A stretch of DNA of 64,000 nucleotides from Terrisporobacter sp. (lineage in GTDB: Bacteria; Bacillota_A; Clostridia; Peptostreptococcales; Peptostreptococcaceae): positions 15,459 through 79,458 of the forward strand of contig JARKUZ010000078.1 of assembly GCA_029851945.1 (NCBI GenBank). Reading direction: 5' to 3'. The first letter of the stretch is position 1; each line of letters begins with the position of its first letter. Shown piece by piece: positions 44,935 to 54,215 of the stretch. The notes below the pieces were generated by a model. The model was not told the DNA's origin. It saw only the letters and a program-made list of their open reading frames with translations, and did no database searches. The translations under genes were made by a program, and so were the position numbers.

Positions 44935-45396
44935 GTGTTTTTTTATAGTGGGGATTTAAGTAATTTTAACTTATATGAATTTCACAAGAATATAGATGAA
45001 TTATTTTTTGTAAAAAAATGTGTAAATAGAATTACAGTATCACTTGAAATAAGTAAAAAAGGTAAAGATATAAGAGAATTACTAAAAGAGAATAGATGTT
45101 TATACTATTCTTTTGGGAAAAGAGCAGGCCAATATTTAATATGTGCTGATGGGAATAAGTATCTAGTAGATGATGATAGGGATGAAAACTCTCAGGGGAT
45201 TTACATGTCGGATGCTTATTTTAATCAATATGAAGATATTAACATAGGTTTTGTGATAGAAATTGAAAATGATATCATAAATGTACAATCAGCAATAGAG
45301 GAAGAAGGAATTAATTGCAGGACATATGAAATTATTGAGGACTGTGGGGATTTAAATATAAAAATGAAAGATTTTATAAATACATATATTATATAA
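44935..45396 (+). CDS. Hypothetical protein
   Basis: A 153-residue, acidic, soluble-looking protein without membrane segment or signal. The GTG start at 44935 follows AAGGGGTGG at a 6-base distance. Segments such as VKKCVNRITVSLEISKKGKDIREL and GFVIEIENDIINVQSAIEEEG give mixed alpha/beta character. I do not recognise a family. It ends at a terminator shared with the convergent membrane protein. Confidence 0.6.
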   Translation: MFFYSGDLSNFNLYEFHKNIDELFFVKKCVNRITVSLEISKKGKDIRELLKENRCLYYSFGKRAGQYLICADGNKYLVDDDRDENSQGIYMSDAYFNQYEDINIGFVIEIENDIINVQSAIEEEGINCRTYEIIEDCGDLNIKMKDFINTYII

Positions 45397-45399
45397 ATA

Positions 45400-45448
45400 A
45401 TAAAAAGAGTAAAAATAATCGAAAGATTAAATTTTTACTCTTTTTATT
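45400..45448. terminator. Bidirectional terminator
   Basis: AAAAAGAGTAAAAAT pairs with ATTTTTACTCTTTTT around an AT-rich loop, between convergent genes. Confidence 0.85.
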
Positions 45449-45457
45449 TTAGTAGGA

Positions 45458-45997
45458 TTATACTCCATAAGTTCCAGTAATGCTATCTTTGAATATAGGA
45501 AGATTTGGAGTATTGAAAGTAAGAAAAATAAAAAATAATACAATGAAAAATAATATTAATAGAGAAATTTTATAATTAACTTCTTTTCCATGCCTATAAT
45601 AATGTAGTCCGATGGATTGGCCAATTATTATTGAAAGTAAAAATAATAATATATCAAATATTATGGATTTTATTCCGAATCCACAAGTGTAAAGATAATA
45701 CATAGAATTTTGAAAAATCATAGAAACAAATAATGATATTATAGATGATATAAACCATCTATTTTTATTAAGATTATATTTATTTTTATTTACTAAGTAG
45801 AACATTATCCACCATAATATAACAGGTAGTAATAATAATTTTAAGTGCTCCCAGATACTTTCATTAACAGGAAATATACTGGCAATAATAATGGAATTAT
45901 TAGTTAAATCGTATAAAAAATGAGATATACTTCCAATGATAAAGATGATTATTACACTAATAAAAAATTTTTTATTTAATGATTTATAGTTATCTAT
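45458..45997 (-). CDS. Membrane protein (DUF6512-like) without a canonical start codon
   Basis: The first ATG of this frame (45805) lies in the middle of the protein. Upstream, the frame continues and codes plausible family sequence: KKFFISVIIIFIIGSISHFL, then FPVNESIWEHLKLLLLPVIL and WWIMFYLV. The NES.WEHLKL motif fits a clostridial DUF6512-type membrane protein with five or six segments. The frame is open to 46063 but has no ATG, GTG or TTG there. AAGGAG (46007-46012 on this strand) is followed by CTG, ATT and then ATA (45997), so initiation would need a rare codon. The function is unknown. Confidence 0.6.
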   Translation of the reverse strand: MDNYKSLNKKFFISVIIIFIIGSISHFLYDLTNNSIIIASIFPVNESIWEHLKLLLLPVILWWIMFYLVNKNKYNLNKNRWFISSIISLFVSMIFQNSMYYLYTCGFGIKSIIFDILLFLLSIIIGQSIGLHYYRHGKEVNYKISLLILFFIVLFFIFLTFNTPNLPIFKDSITGTYGV

Positions 45998-46164
45998 TTT
46001 AATCAGCTCCTTTTCGGTTAATATTATATGAAGATTGTAATTAATTGATTCTGTAAAATTTTATATCTGTAAAATCTGATAATATATAAAACCAATTTAA
46101 TAATAATACATATATATATATTAATAGGTAGACAATAATTTCATAAGCAAAGGAGGCGAAAAGA

Positions 46165-47463
46165 TTGTATAGTTCAGATCATTATAATCAATATAGAGAT
46201 TTATTTATAGGTTTAGAACATCCTGTACAACTTGCTAATGGTCAAATGACAACACAAATAGGATTTGATAATGCCGCAACAACCCCATCATTTAAATCTT
46301 CATATAGAGCTTTTTGTAGGGGACTAGTAACATATGGAGCAGTAGCACGAGGTACTGGACAAAAAAGTGAGATTACTACACAGAATTATGAGGATGCAAG
46401 AAAGATAGTTCTGAATTTTTTCAATCTAGGCAAGAGTAAAGATTATACCGTTATATTTGGAAAAACAACAACAGAGTGTATGAATTTACTATCTGATGTT
46501 TTAATAAAAGATAAAAATGATAAAATACTAACGACAAGGATGGAGCATCATGCTAATGATTTGCCTTGGAGATACAAAGCCACAGTAGAATATGTAGATG
46601 TAGATCAAATGGGCAGAATTAATATAAATGATATAGAAAAAAAATTAAGAGAAAATAGAGGTCAAATAAAATATGTTAGTATAACAGGTGCTTCTAATGT
46701 TACAGGATATATGAATCCAATACATGAAATAGCTAAGATATGCCATAAATATAAAGCTAAAATAATTGTAGATGCAGCTCAATTAGTAGCACATAAAGAA
46801 ATAGATATGAATGGAAACACTTCTTCAGAAAGAATTGACTTTTTAGTTTTTTCTGGGCATAAAGTATATGCACCTTATGGAAGTGGAGCTATAGTAGGGC
46901 TGACAAAAGACCTTTCAGATGTAGATCCTTTATTAAAAGGAGGAGGATGTGTCAAAGCTGTTCTTGATAATGAGGTGATTTGGTCAGAGCCACCATCTTT
47001 ACATGAAGCAGGAACACCCAATGCTTTAGGGGCTATTGCTTTAGCAAGATCATTAAAACAACTTAAGCAAATTGGATTTGATAACATATATAATCATGAA
47101 ATGTATTTAAAAGAATATTTAATTAAAGAATTAAAGAAAATTGATAAAGTTATACTTTATGGTGATACTGAAAATATAGATGATAGATTAGGTATAATAG
47201 TATTTAATATAGAAGGACAAGATTATAAGGTAATTGGAAAGAGATTTGCAGATGAGATGGGAATTGCTCTTAGAACTGGTAAGTTTTGTTCTCATCCATA
47301 TGTAAATAGACTAATGGGTATAAGTGATGCTACTGCTTGTAGAGAAGCTAGAAATGATGTTCATCCAAATGGTATGATAAGAGCTAGTTTAGGCCTTTAT
47401 AATACTAAGAGAGAAGCTGAGTTATTCATATCGTATGTTAAATATATGATTTCAACTTTATAA
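46165..47463 (+). CDS. Class V aminotransferase / cysteine desulfurase-like protein
   Basis: A 432-residue PLP enzyme of fold type I, class V. Motifs are GFDNAATTPSF, HHANDLPWR (PLP-stacking His region), VDAAQLVAHKEIDM, and the PLP lysine in FLVFSGHKVYAPYGSGAIVG. A cysteine loop GKFCSHPYVNRL near residue 373 could act as the sulphur-accepting site, as in SufS/CsdA-like enzymes. The TTG start at 46165 lies behind GGAGGCG. No sulphur-acceptor or Fe-S gene is adjacent, so selenocysteine lyase or another role remains possible. Confidence 0.85.
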   Translation: MYSSDHYNQYRDLFIGLEHPVQLANGQMTTQIGFDNAATTPSFKSSYRAFCRGLVTYGAVARGTGQKSEITTQNYEDARKIVLNFFNLGKSKDYTVIFGKTTTECMNLLSDVLIKDKNDKILTTRMEHHANDLPWRYKATVEYVDVDQMGRININDIEKKLRENRGQIKYVSITGASNVTGYMNPIHEIAKICHKYKAKIIVDAAQLVAHKEIDMNGNTSSERIDFLVFSGHKVYAPYGSGAIVGLTKDLSDVDPLLKGGGCVKAVLDNEVIWSEPPSLHEAGTPNALGAIALARSLKQLKQIGFDNIYNHEMYLKEYLIKELKKIDKVILYGDTENIDDRLGIIVFNIEGQDYKVIGKRFADEMGIALRTGKFCSHPYVNRLMGISDATACREARNDVHPNGMIRASLGLYNTKREAELFISYVKYMISTL

Positions 47464-47472
47464 ATTTATTAA

Positions 47473-47516
47473 TGAAGAATTTGTATTTTTTATGCAAATT
47501 CTTTATTTTTTTAATT
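47473..47516 (+). terminator. Terminator after the aminotransferase gene
   Basis: AAGAATTTGTAT pairs with ATGCAAATTCTT around TTTTT, followed by a long T-rich run. Confidence 0.75.
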
Positions 47517-47573
47517 TATACATAGAGAAAAATAATTATATAGAGAAAAGTATATATTTACCTAAAAATAAAT

Positions 47574-47603
47574 TGTTGCATAGGCAACTAATTATGGTAT
47601 ACT
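47574..47603 (+). promoter_or_regulatory. Promoter and likely MarR operator
   Basis: TTGCAT (47576-47581), a 16-base spacer and TATACT (47598-47603). The palindrome GTTGC-ATAG-GCAAC (47575-47588) overlaps the -35 box and is a good candidate for self-repression by the MarR protein. Confidence 0.6.
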
Positions 47604-47650
47604 AATATAGCTGTATTTATAAACATTATTAATAAAGGTGGATAGTACTC

Positions 47651-48091
47651 ATGAATAAGAGACGTTGTGATAACATTGGAAAATATATATCTCAACTATA
47701 TAGAAGGGGCGGTATTTTCATAACAAAAAGAATGGAAAAGTACAACATAGGTCAAGGTCAATTTATGTTCTTATTAGAACTTTATATAGAAGATGGAAGA
47801 AATCAAGAAGAATTATCTAAAGTTTTAAAAATCGATAAAGGAACAACAGCAAGAGCTATAAAAAAATTGGAAGAAGAAGGATATATTGAAAGATTCAAGG
47901 ATGAAAAAGATAAAAGATCTAATAAAATTTATTTAACACAAAAAGGAAGAGATGTCAAAGAAAGTATATTTTCAGTTTTAGATGAGTGGGAAAGAAAAAT
48001 GAGTGAACATTTAGATGAAAGTGAAAAAGAATTAATGATTAAACTACTTAAAAAAGTTTGCTTAAATATAGATAAACAGGAGGAAAAATAA
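47651..48091 (+). CDS. MarR-family transcriptional regulator
   Basis: A 146-residue winged-helix regulator. The core is DGRNQEELSKVLKIDKGTTARAIKKLEEEGYIERFKDEKDKRSNKIYLT, with recognition helix DKGTTARAIKKL and the DKRS wing. It probably represses itself and the coupled MATE exporter until a drug-like ligand binds. The stop and the next start overlap (TAATG), so the two genes are translated together. Confidence 0.92.
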   Translation: MNKRRCDNIGKYISQLYRRGGIFITKRMEKYNIGQGQFMFLLELYIEDGRNQEELSKVLKIDKGTTARAIKKLEEEGYIERFKDEKDKRSNKIYLTQKGRDVKESIFSVLDEWERKMSEHLDESEKELMIKLLKKVCLNIDKQEEK

Positions 48092-49455
48092 TGAAGAATA
48101 ATCAATTAGAATTAGGACAAGAATCTATTGGTAAATTACTTTTAAAATATTCAGTACCAGCAATAATAGGGATGATGGTAAATGCTCTTTATAATGTAGT
48201 AGATAGAATATTTATAGGTAATATACCAGGAGTAGGGCCTATGGCAATAGCTGGGCTTGGCGTAACTATGCCTATATTAACGATATTACTAGCGTTTGGT
48301 ATGCTTGTAGGTGTTGGTTCAGCAACTAATGTTTCTATAAAGTTAGGACAAGGTAAGAAAGAAGAAGCTCAAAATATAATAGGTAGTGGTATGATATTAA
48401 CAATAACAATAGGCTTGTTTTTAACTGTTATAGGAATACTGTTTTCAAATCAAATATTAAATATGTTTGGTGCTAGTGATGCCACATTATATTATGCAAA
48501 ATCTTACACAAATATAATAATGCTTGGCGCAGTATTTAATATTTCTGCTATGTTTTTCAATAATGTTATTAGAGGAGATGGAAATCCTAAATTATCAGCT
48601 ATAATAATGGCTGTTGGATGCTTTACTAATATAGTATTAGATGCAATTTTTATATTTGGATTTAATATGGGCATACAAGGTGCCGCTACAGCAACAATTA
48701 TATCTCAAGCATTAACAGCTATATGGGGATTATTATATTATATAAAAAAATCTAATCTAGAGTTTAGAAAAGAAACTCTAAGATTCAACTCGCCGGCAGT
48801 TAAATCAATATTAGCTATAGGTATATCACCATTTGCAATGCAAATTGCTGCGAGTATGGTACAAGTTATAAGTAATCAAAGCTTAAGATTATATGGTGGC
48901 GATTTAGCAATAGGAGCTATGGCCACAATAAGTTCAATAGCTTTAATATTCTTAATGCCTTCATTTGGTATAAATCAAGGTATGCAACCTATAGTTGGAT
49001 TTAATTTTGGCGCAAAGAAATATGATAGGGCAGTAAAAACATTAAAAATATGCTTATTTGCTTCTACAGTAATATTTATAATAGGATTTATCTTAATACA
49101 ATTTGTACCACAATTTTTAGTTGGGATGTTTAATAATGATCAGGAGCTTATGGGAATAACAATTAATGGGCTTAAAAAATATGCTCTAACAATGCCTCTT
49201 TTAAGTGTTGCAGTAATAGGAACAAACTATATACAATCTACAGGTAAAGCTAAGTTATCAATACTATTAAGCTTACTTAGACAGTGTATATTATTGATAC
49301 CATTAATAATGATATTACCAAAATATTTTGGATTAGATGGAGTTTGGTTTGCTCAGCCAGTTTCAGATATGCTTTCTGTTATAATAACTTTATCAGTGTT
49401 AGTAAAAGAAGTAAAAAAATATAATAAAGATGATAAAGGAACTTTAGCCGCTTAA
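48091..49455 (+). CDS. MATE-family efflux transporter
   Basis: A 454-residue exporter with 12 membrane segments in two MATE halves (about 12-220 and 230-440). PAIIGMMVNALYNVVDRIFIG and RGDGNPKLSAIIMAVG mark the first half; SFGINQGMQPIVGFNFGAKKYDRAVKT marks the second. It exports cationic drugs or metabolites in exchange for Na+ or H+. It is coupled to the marR gene just upstream and followed by a terminator. Confidence 0.93.
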   Translation: MKNNQLELGQESIGKLLLKYSVPAIIGMMVNALYNVVDRIFIGNIPGVGPMAIAGLGVTMPILTILLAFGMLVGVGSATNVSIKLGQGKKEEAQNIIGSGMILTITIGLFLTVIGILFSNQILNMFGASDATLYYAKSYTNIIMLGAVFNISAMFFNNVIRGDGNPKLSAIIMAVGCFTNIVLDAIFIFGFNMGIQGAATATIISQALTAIWGLLYYIKKSNLEFRKETLRFNSPAVKSILAIGISPFAMQIAASMVQVISNQSLRLYGGDLAIGAMATISSIALIFLMPSFGINQGMQPIVGFNFGAKKYDRAVKTLKICLFASTVIFIIGFILIQFVPQFLVGMFNNDQELMGITINGLKKYALTMPLLSVAVIGTNYIQSTGKAKLSILLSLLRQCILLIPLIMILPKYFGLDGVWFAQPVSDMLSVIITLSVLVKEVKKYNKDDKGTLAA

Positions 49456-49459
49456 ATAT

Positions 49460-49500
49460 AAAAAGTCAGTATTATTATTTAATAGTACTGACTTTTTTGC
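49460..49500 (+). terminator. Terminator of the marR-MATE operon
   Basis: AAAAGTCAGTA pairs with TACTGACTTTT around an AT loop, then TT. Confidence 0.8.
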
Positions 49501-49752
49501 TATAAGGAAAGTATATTTTATACTAATTGCAAATAATATCAAATTGATTAATAATATTTCTTTAATGTGCCTAGAAGTAATTTTCTAAGCAGTTTGCTTC
49601 ATAAAGTAAGATAATAATTTAGATATTGAGATTTTTAAAAATAAGTTAACTTAGAAAATATAATTTTGATATAATGTTTTGAATAAGAGCATTTAGATAA
49701 TTATAATATAAGACGAATGATTGTTAATGATAACGAGTTTGAGGAGAATAAT

Positions 49753-51210
49753 ATGATAAATAAATTTGAAGAATTTAATTTAGATAAAAATATAATAAAA
49801 GGATTAAATAATTTAAAATATGAAGAACCTTCAAAAGTACAAGCTGAGGTAATACCATATTTATTAAATAAAAAAGATGTAATAGTAAAATCAAAAACAG
49901 GAAGTGGAAAGACGGCTAGCTTTGCCATACCTTTATGTGAAAAAATAGATATAGAAAATAATAGTGTACAAGGATTAATAATTGCTCCGACAAGGGAGTT
50001 AGCGCTTCAAATAAAAGAAGAAATACAAAATATAGGTAGAATTAAAAAAGTAAGGTGTAGTGCTATATTTGGTAAACAGTCTTTAAAAGAACAAATAGCT
50101 GAATTGAAGCAAAGAGTACATATAGTTGTAGCTACACCAGGAAGAATAATTGATCATATTGGAAGAGGTAGTATTGATCTAACTAATATAAAATATTTTA
50201 TAATAGATGAAGCAGATAAGATGCTAAATAAAGGTTTCGTAGATGATATGGAAAGTATATTAAATAAACTTCCTAAAGATACTTGTAAAGGAATGTTTTC
50301 TGCAACTATAGATGATAGTATTAATAAAGTTTGTGATAAATATATGATAAATCCTGTAATGGTAGAAGTAGAGTATGATGATAATAAAATTAAAAAACAA
50401 ATTAGTGAATATTATATAAAAGTTGAAAAAGATGATAAGTATGAAACTTTAAAAAATGTAATTTATAGCCAGTGTCCAAACTCTCTAATAATTTTTGCTA
50501 ATACGAGAGATAAAGTAGATGAAATTTATAAAAAAATGAAAAAAGATAAGTTTTTAGTAAATGAGATTCATGGGGATATGTCTCAAGATAAAAGACTATT
50601 TATTATAAAAGATTTTAAGGAAAATAAGTTTAATATTTTAGTAAGTAGTGACATTACTTCTAGGGGAATCCATATAGATGATATTTCTTTAGTCATTAAT
50701 TATGAAGTTCCAAGAGATAAAGAAAATTATGTCCATAGAATCGGAAGAACTGGCAGAGTAGACAAGCTAGGTAAGGCTATTACTTTAGTATCTCCTAATG
50801 AGGAAAAATATCTAAATGATATAGAGAACTACACAGAAAATAAGATAGAAGAAATAACAGAAATAGATAATATAAAGCTAGAACATGTAAAAGTTAAATT
50901 TGAACAATTACAAAAAAATTTAGCTCAAAATAAAAAAGAAGATAAATTAAAAAATAAAGAAACTTCAAACTCTGAAGTTACTAAAATATATTTAAATGTT
51001 GGCAAGAAAAAGAAGATAAGAGTAATTGATATTGTTGGTGCATTTAGTAATATAGATGGAATTAATAACGATGATATTGGAGTTATTGAAGTTAAAGATG
51101 TTTGCTCTTATGTTGATATATTAAATTATAAAGGCGAGGAGTTTTTAAAGAATAATAAAGAAATCCTAATAAAGAAAAAGAAGGTAAAAGTCAAAAGAGA
51201 TAGAAGTTAG
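49753..51210 (+). CDS. DEAD-box RNA helicase, DbpA/YxiN type
   Basis: A 485-residue ATP-dependent RNA helicase. Domain 1 (about 1-200) has the Q-motif region, SKTGSGKTASFAIPL (motif I), APTRELALQI, TPGRIIDH, IIDEADKML (DEAD) and FSATI (SAT). Domain 2 (about 210-360) ends with HRIGRTGRVDK. The C-terminal 75 residues (VTKIYLNVGKKKKIRVIDIVGAF, then KDVCSYVDILNYKG) fit the DbpA RNA-binding domain that targets 23S rRNA hairpin 92. The start at 49753 has GAGGAG; an earlier ATG at 49717 lacks a site. It likely acts in 50S assembly. Confidence 0.9.
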   Translation: MINKFEEFNLDKNIIKGLNNLKYEEPSKVQAEVIPYLLNKKDVIVKSKTGSGKTASFAIPLCEKIDIENNSVQGLIIAPTRELALQIKEEIQNIGRIKKVRCSAIFGKQSLKEQIAELKQRVHIVVATPGRIIDHIGRGSIDLTNIKYFIIDEADKMLNKGFVDDMESILNKLPKDTCKGMFSATIDDSINKVCDKYMINPVMVEVEYDDNKIKKQISEYYIKVEKDDKYETLKNVIYSQCPNSLIIFANTRDKVDEIYKKMKKDKFLVNEIHGDMSQDKRLFIIKDFKENKFNILVSSDITSRGIHIDDISLVINYEVPRDKENYVHRIGRTGRVDKLGKAITLVSPNEEKYLNDIENYTENKIEEITEIDNIKLEHVKVKFEQLQKNLAQNKKEDKLKNKETSNSEVTKIYLNVGKKKKIRVIDIVGAFSNIDGINNDDIGVIEVKDVCSYVDILNYKGEEFLKNNKEILIKKKKVKVKRDRS

Positions 51211-51222
51211 AAGGGGATAGAC

Positions 51223-51705
51223 TTGAATAATATGTATAGAGTAGGAATTATATCTGATACTCATGGATTATTGAGAAAGGAAGTTTTAGATATTCTTAAA
51301 ACCTGTGATTATATAATTCATGGTGGAGATATCGATAAAGAGACCATATTAGAAGAATTAAAAATTATTGCACCTTTATTTATTGTCAAAGGAAATAATG
51401 ATAAAGGTGAATGGGCGGAAAATCTACCAGAGGAATTATATTTTACCATAGGTGATATAAACTTTTATATGATTCACGACAAAAAGAATATAAATAAGAA
51501 TTTAAAAAATATAGATGTAGTTGTATTTGGCCATTCTCATAAATATTTTTATGAGAATATAGATGATAAAATATGGATTAATCCTGGAAGCTGTGGAAAA
51601 AGGAGGTTTAATTTACCTATAAATATGGCAATAATGAATATTATAGATAAAAGTATAAATATAGAAAAGATAGATTTATCTACTGAATATGAAATGAAAA
51701 AGTAA
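51223..51705 (+). CDS. Metallophosphoesterase, YfcE/MJ0936-type
   Basis: A 160-residue phosphodiesterase with the full set of metal motifs: GIISDTHG, IHGGDID, VKGNND, MIHD, VFGHSHKY and NPGSC. Family members hydrolyse small phosphodiesters and need Mn2+ or Ni2+. The TTG start at 51223 lies a few bases after AAGGGGA; ATG 51232 is a less likely alternative. It follows the helicase gene by 12 bases, so it is probably cotranscribed. Confidence 0.9.
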   Translation: MNNMYRVGIISDTHGLLRKEVLDILKTCDYIIHGGDIDKETILEELKIIAPLFIVKGNNDKGEWAENLPEELYFTIGDINFYMIHDKKNINKNLKNIDVVVFGHSHKYFYENIDDKIWINPGSCGKRRFNLPINMAIMNIIDKSINIEKIDLSTEYEMKK

Positions 51706-51735
51706 TTTGAGGAAGATTATTTTGGAGGAATTAAT

Positions 51736-52782
51736 ATGAAGAAAAAACTAATTGCTTTAATATTGATAATAATTAGTATTATAGCAATTTTAGAATATTC
51801 GTTATCAAATAAAGAAACTTCTAATATTTTAGAAGATAATTATATTGAAACAGCTGTTGATAACAATACATCAGCATATGTTGAAATTAAATATAATCCA
51901 GCAATTTTGGGGAAAAGAGCTAAGGAGAATATGGGAAAGAAGGCATATGAATTTTACAAAAATATATTAATTCCAGGAGTAGTAAATAGAGATAAAGAAA
52001 TAAAAATTCCAAATAGTATCACAGAAAAAGAAAAGTCTCTTATAACAAGTTATTTTCAACAAAATTGTCCTTTAGAGTATTTTTCCGGAACACCTTTTTT
52101 TAATGTAAAGGGAGATACAATTATGTTTGATTATAGTAATTGTATTAATTTATCAAACGAAGAGTACAAGTATGAAATAGACAAACTATCTACATCTATT
52201 GAACAAATTATTAACACTAATGTCAAAAAAAATTATAATTATTTTGAAACCATATTAGCATTATATAAATATTTATCTCAAAGTACTACTTATAATATAA
52301 ATGCAAAATCTACAGATGCTTATGGAGTTTTAGTATATAATGAGGGTATTTGTGGTGGATTTTCTCAAGCTATGCAAATATTATTAGCTCAATTAGACTT
52401 AGATGAAGGTTATCAAGTTGAATGGACTCCTGAATGTGATTATAAAGATGGACATGTTTGGAATGCACTTATGATAGATGGAAAATGGTATTACTTTGAT
52501 GCAACTTGGGAAAATGGAACTACAGATGGAAATGGATTAGTATATTTTGCTATGGATATAGATAGAAGAGATTTAGGTGAGTTGCCAAGGGATGAATATA
52601 CTATGTGCCCGTTGGGCTTAGAAATAGACATGCCAAATTGTTATGATGACAGATTTTCTATTTTACAATATTGTACTTATTATAATCTTGATTTAGATAA
52701 TCATAAGTTATACTTCAAAAATGAGGAAGATAATAAATGGTATTCATTAGACACTGAAAATCTAAATATAAATGAAAAATAA
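51736..52782 (+). CDS. Membrane-anchored transglutaminase-like protein
   Basis: A 348-residue protein with one N-terminal membrane segment (LIALILIIISIIAILEYS) and no lipobox, so the rest is outside the cell. The transglutaminase-like core has cysteine in YNEGICGGFSQAM, histidine in DGHVWNALMIDG and aspartate in YYFDATWENG (roughly residues 195-270). Such proteins are thought to be proteases or protein cross-linkers at the cell surface. A GGAGG site precedes the ATG. It is probably the last gene of the helicase operon. Confidence 0.82.
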   Translation: MKKKLIALILIIISIIAILEYSLSNKETSNILEDNYIETAVDNNTSAYVEIKYNPAILGKRAKENMGKKAYEFYKNILIPGVVNRDKEIKIPNSITEKEKSLITSYFQQNCPLEYFSGTPFFNVKGDTIMFDYSNCINLSNEEYKYEIDKLSTSIEQIINTNVKKNYNYFETILALYKYLSQSTTYNINAKSTDAYGVLVYNEGICGGFSQAMQILLAQLDLDEGYQVEWTPECDYKDGHVWNALMIDGKWYYFDATWENGTTDGNGLVYFAMDIDRRDLGELPRDEYTMCPLGLEIDMPNCYDDRFSILQYCTYYNLDLDNHKLYFKNEEDNKWYSLDTENLNINEK

Positions 52783-52857
52783 TTTTCCTGGGAAATAAAT
52801 TAATAAAATTATATAAAATATGACTAAAATACCTTTAATAATATTAAATATAGTAAG

Positions 52858-52906
52858 GTAGGTGTAGGATAGTTGGTATAATATGATACCTTATTCTACA
52901 CCTTTT
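52858..52906 (+). terminator. Terminator after the transglutaminase-like gene
   Basis: AGGTGTAGGATA pairs with TATTCTACACCT (one wobble), with an inner hairpin GGTATAATATGATACC, then TTTTT. Confidence 0.8.
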
Positions 52907-52982
52907 TTATATATCAAGGAGTTGTTAATTATCTGAATGGTGGATAATTTATAAAATTAAAATACTTCTCCAATACCTTACT

Positions 52983-53042
52983 CAAGTCACGGATGCAATA
53001 GCTGGCGATGTAAAGTAGAGAGAATTTTTATGTTTTAAACTA
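52983..53042 (+). repeat. Shortened copy of the GC-richer intergenic repeat
   Basis: ACGGATGCAATAGCTGGCGA, then TGTAAAGTAGAG and GAATTTTTATG...AAACTA aligns with the 14602 copy (ACGGACGCAGTCGTTGGCGA, CATGAAGTGGAG, GAATTTTTTATC...AAACTA) but lacks the middle hairpin part. It lies in the 52783-53261 gap with a terminator on its left and the iron promoter on its right. Confidence 0.5.
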
Positions 53043-53159
53043 TAAATCATGATTTGATTTTTTAGTGAAGTATTTTTTATAGGAATTGCTTATTAATATA
53101 AAAATCTCAATATAGTTATAAAAAACATAAATATATTTATAAAAACTTAAGGAAAAGTA

Positions 53160-53188
53160 TTGAAAATAATTATCAAATAATGTATTAT
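53160..53188 (+). promoter_or_regulatory. Promoter of the iron-transport genes
   Basis: TTGAAA (53160-53165), a 17-base spacer and TATTAT (53183-53188). A Fur box overlaps the -35 element. Confidence 0.65.
53161..53175 (+). promoter_or_regulatory. Fur box 1
   Basis: TGAAAATAATTATCA fits the 7-1-7 Fur consensus TGATAATNATTATCA with one difference. Confidence 0.8.
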
Positions 53189-53199
53189 ACAAAAGAGAT

Positions 53200-53214
53200 T
53201 GATAATTAATATCA
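53200..53214 (+). promoter_or_regulatory. Fur box 2
   Basis: TGATAATTAATATCA is a second 7-1-7 type palindrome, just downstream of the -10 box. Confidence 0.75.
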
Positions 53215-53261
53215 AATAAAGGACGTAATATCTTATTTTATGAAGGGTATGGAAGATAAGT

Positions 53262-54215
53262 ATGAAGAAAAGATATTTAATAATAATGTTAATAGTTTTA
53301 TCTCTAGTTTCTATTTTCTTAGGGGCTAAGAGTGTAAGTATAATAGATATTTTATCTGGAAATAAAGAAGCTATAAATCTTATGACAGTAAGTAGATTTC
53401 CACGACTAATTAGTATATTAATGGCAGGAAGTGCTATGAGTATATGTGGTCTTATAATGCAGCAAATAAGTCAAAATAAATTTGTTTCACCAACAACAGG
53501 AGCAACAATAGACTCAGCTCAGCTGGGTATAGTAATTGCAATGGTATTTATTCCTGGAGCCTCTACTATGCAAAAGGCTATGGTATCATTTATATTTGCA
53601 TTAATGGGAACATTTATGTTTATGACATTTTTAAAAAATTTAAAAGTAAAAAATGTAATATTTATACCTTTAGTAGGTATAATGTTTGGAAATATCATAG
53701 GATCAATAACAACCTATATAGGATATGAAAATGATATAATGCAAAATGTAGGTGGATGGATGCAAGGTAACTTCTCAATGATATTAAAAGGAAATTATGA
53801 ATTATTATATTTAGCAATACCACTTATGATTATAGCATTTGTATACGCTCATAAATTCACAGTTGCTGGAATGGGAGAAGATTTTGCTACAAACTTAGGT
53901 CTTGATTACAAAAAGATAGTAAATATAGGCCTTGTAATAGTTTCAATAGTAACTGTATGTGTAGTTATAACTGCAGGGGAGATTCCTTATATAGGACTTA
54001 TTGTACCAAATATAGTTTCTTTATATAAAGGTGATAATGTACATGAAAATATATGGGATACAGCTTTATTTGGAGCAGTATTCGTATTAGTATGTGATAT
54101 CTTAGCAAGAGTATTGATATATCCATATGAACTTTCTGTAGGACTTACAGTTGGAGTAATAGGAAGTGCAATATTCCTTTATTTAATCTTAAGGAGGAAG
54201 TCATATGCAGGCTAA
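53262..54215 (+). CDS. Iron-siderophore ABC permease (YclN-like)
   Basis: A 317-residue FecCD-family permease with about nine membrane segments. VSRFPRLISILMAGSAMSICGLIMQQISQNKFVSPTTGATIDSAQLG is the classical early motif and EIPYIGLIVPNIV is the ATPase contact loop region. It is the first gene of a four-gene importer (permease, permease, ATPase, binding protein) matching yclNOPQ. Two Fur boxes in front imply derepression in low iron. Confidence 0.9.
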   Translation: MKKRYLIIMLIVLSLVSIFLGAKSVSIIDILSGNKEAINLMTVSRFPRLISILMAGSAMSICGLIMQQISQNKFVSPTTGATIDSAQLGIVIAMVFIPGASTMQKAMVSFIFALMGTFMFMTFLKNLKVKNVIFIPLVGIMFGNIIGSITTYIGYENDIMQNVGGWMQGNFSMILKGNYELLYLAIPLMIIAFVYAHKFTVAGMGEDFATNLGLDYKKIVNIGLVIVSIVTVCVVITAGEIPYIGLIVPNIVSLYKGDNVHENIWDTALFGAVFVLVCDILARVLIYPYELSVGLTVGVIGSAIFLYLILRRKSYAG

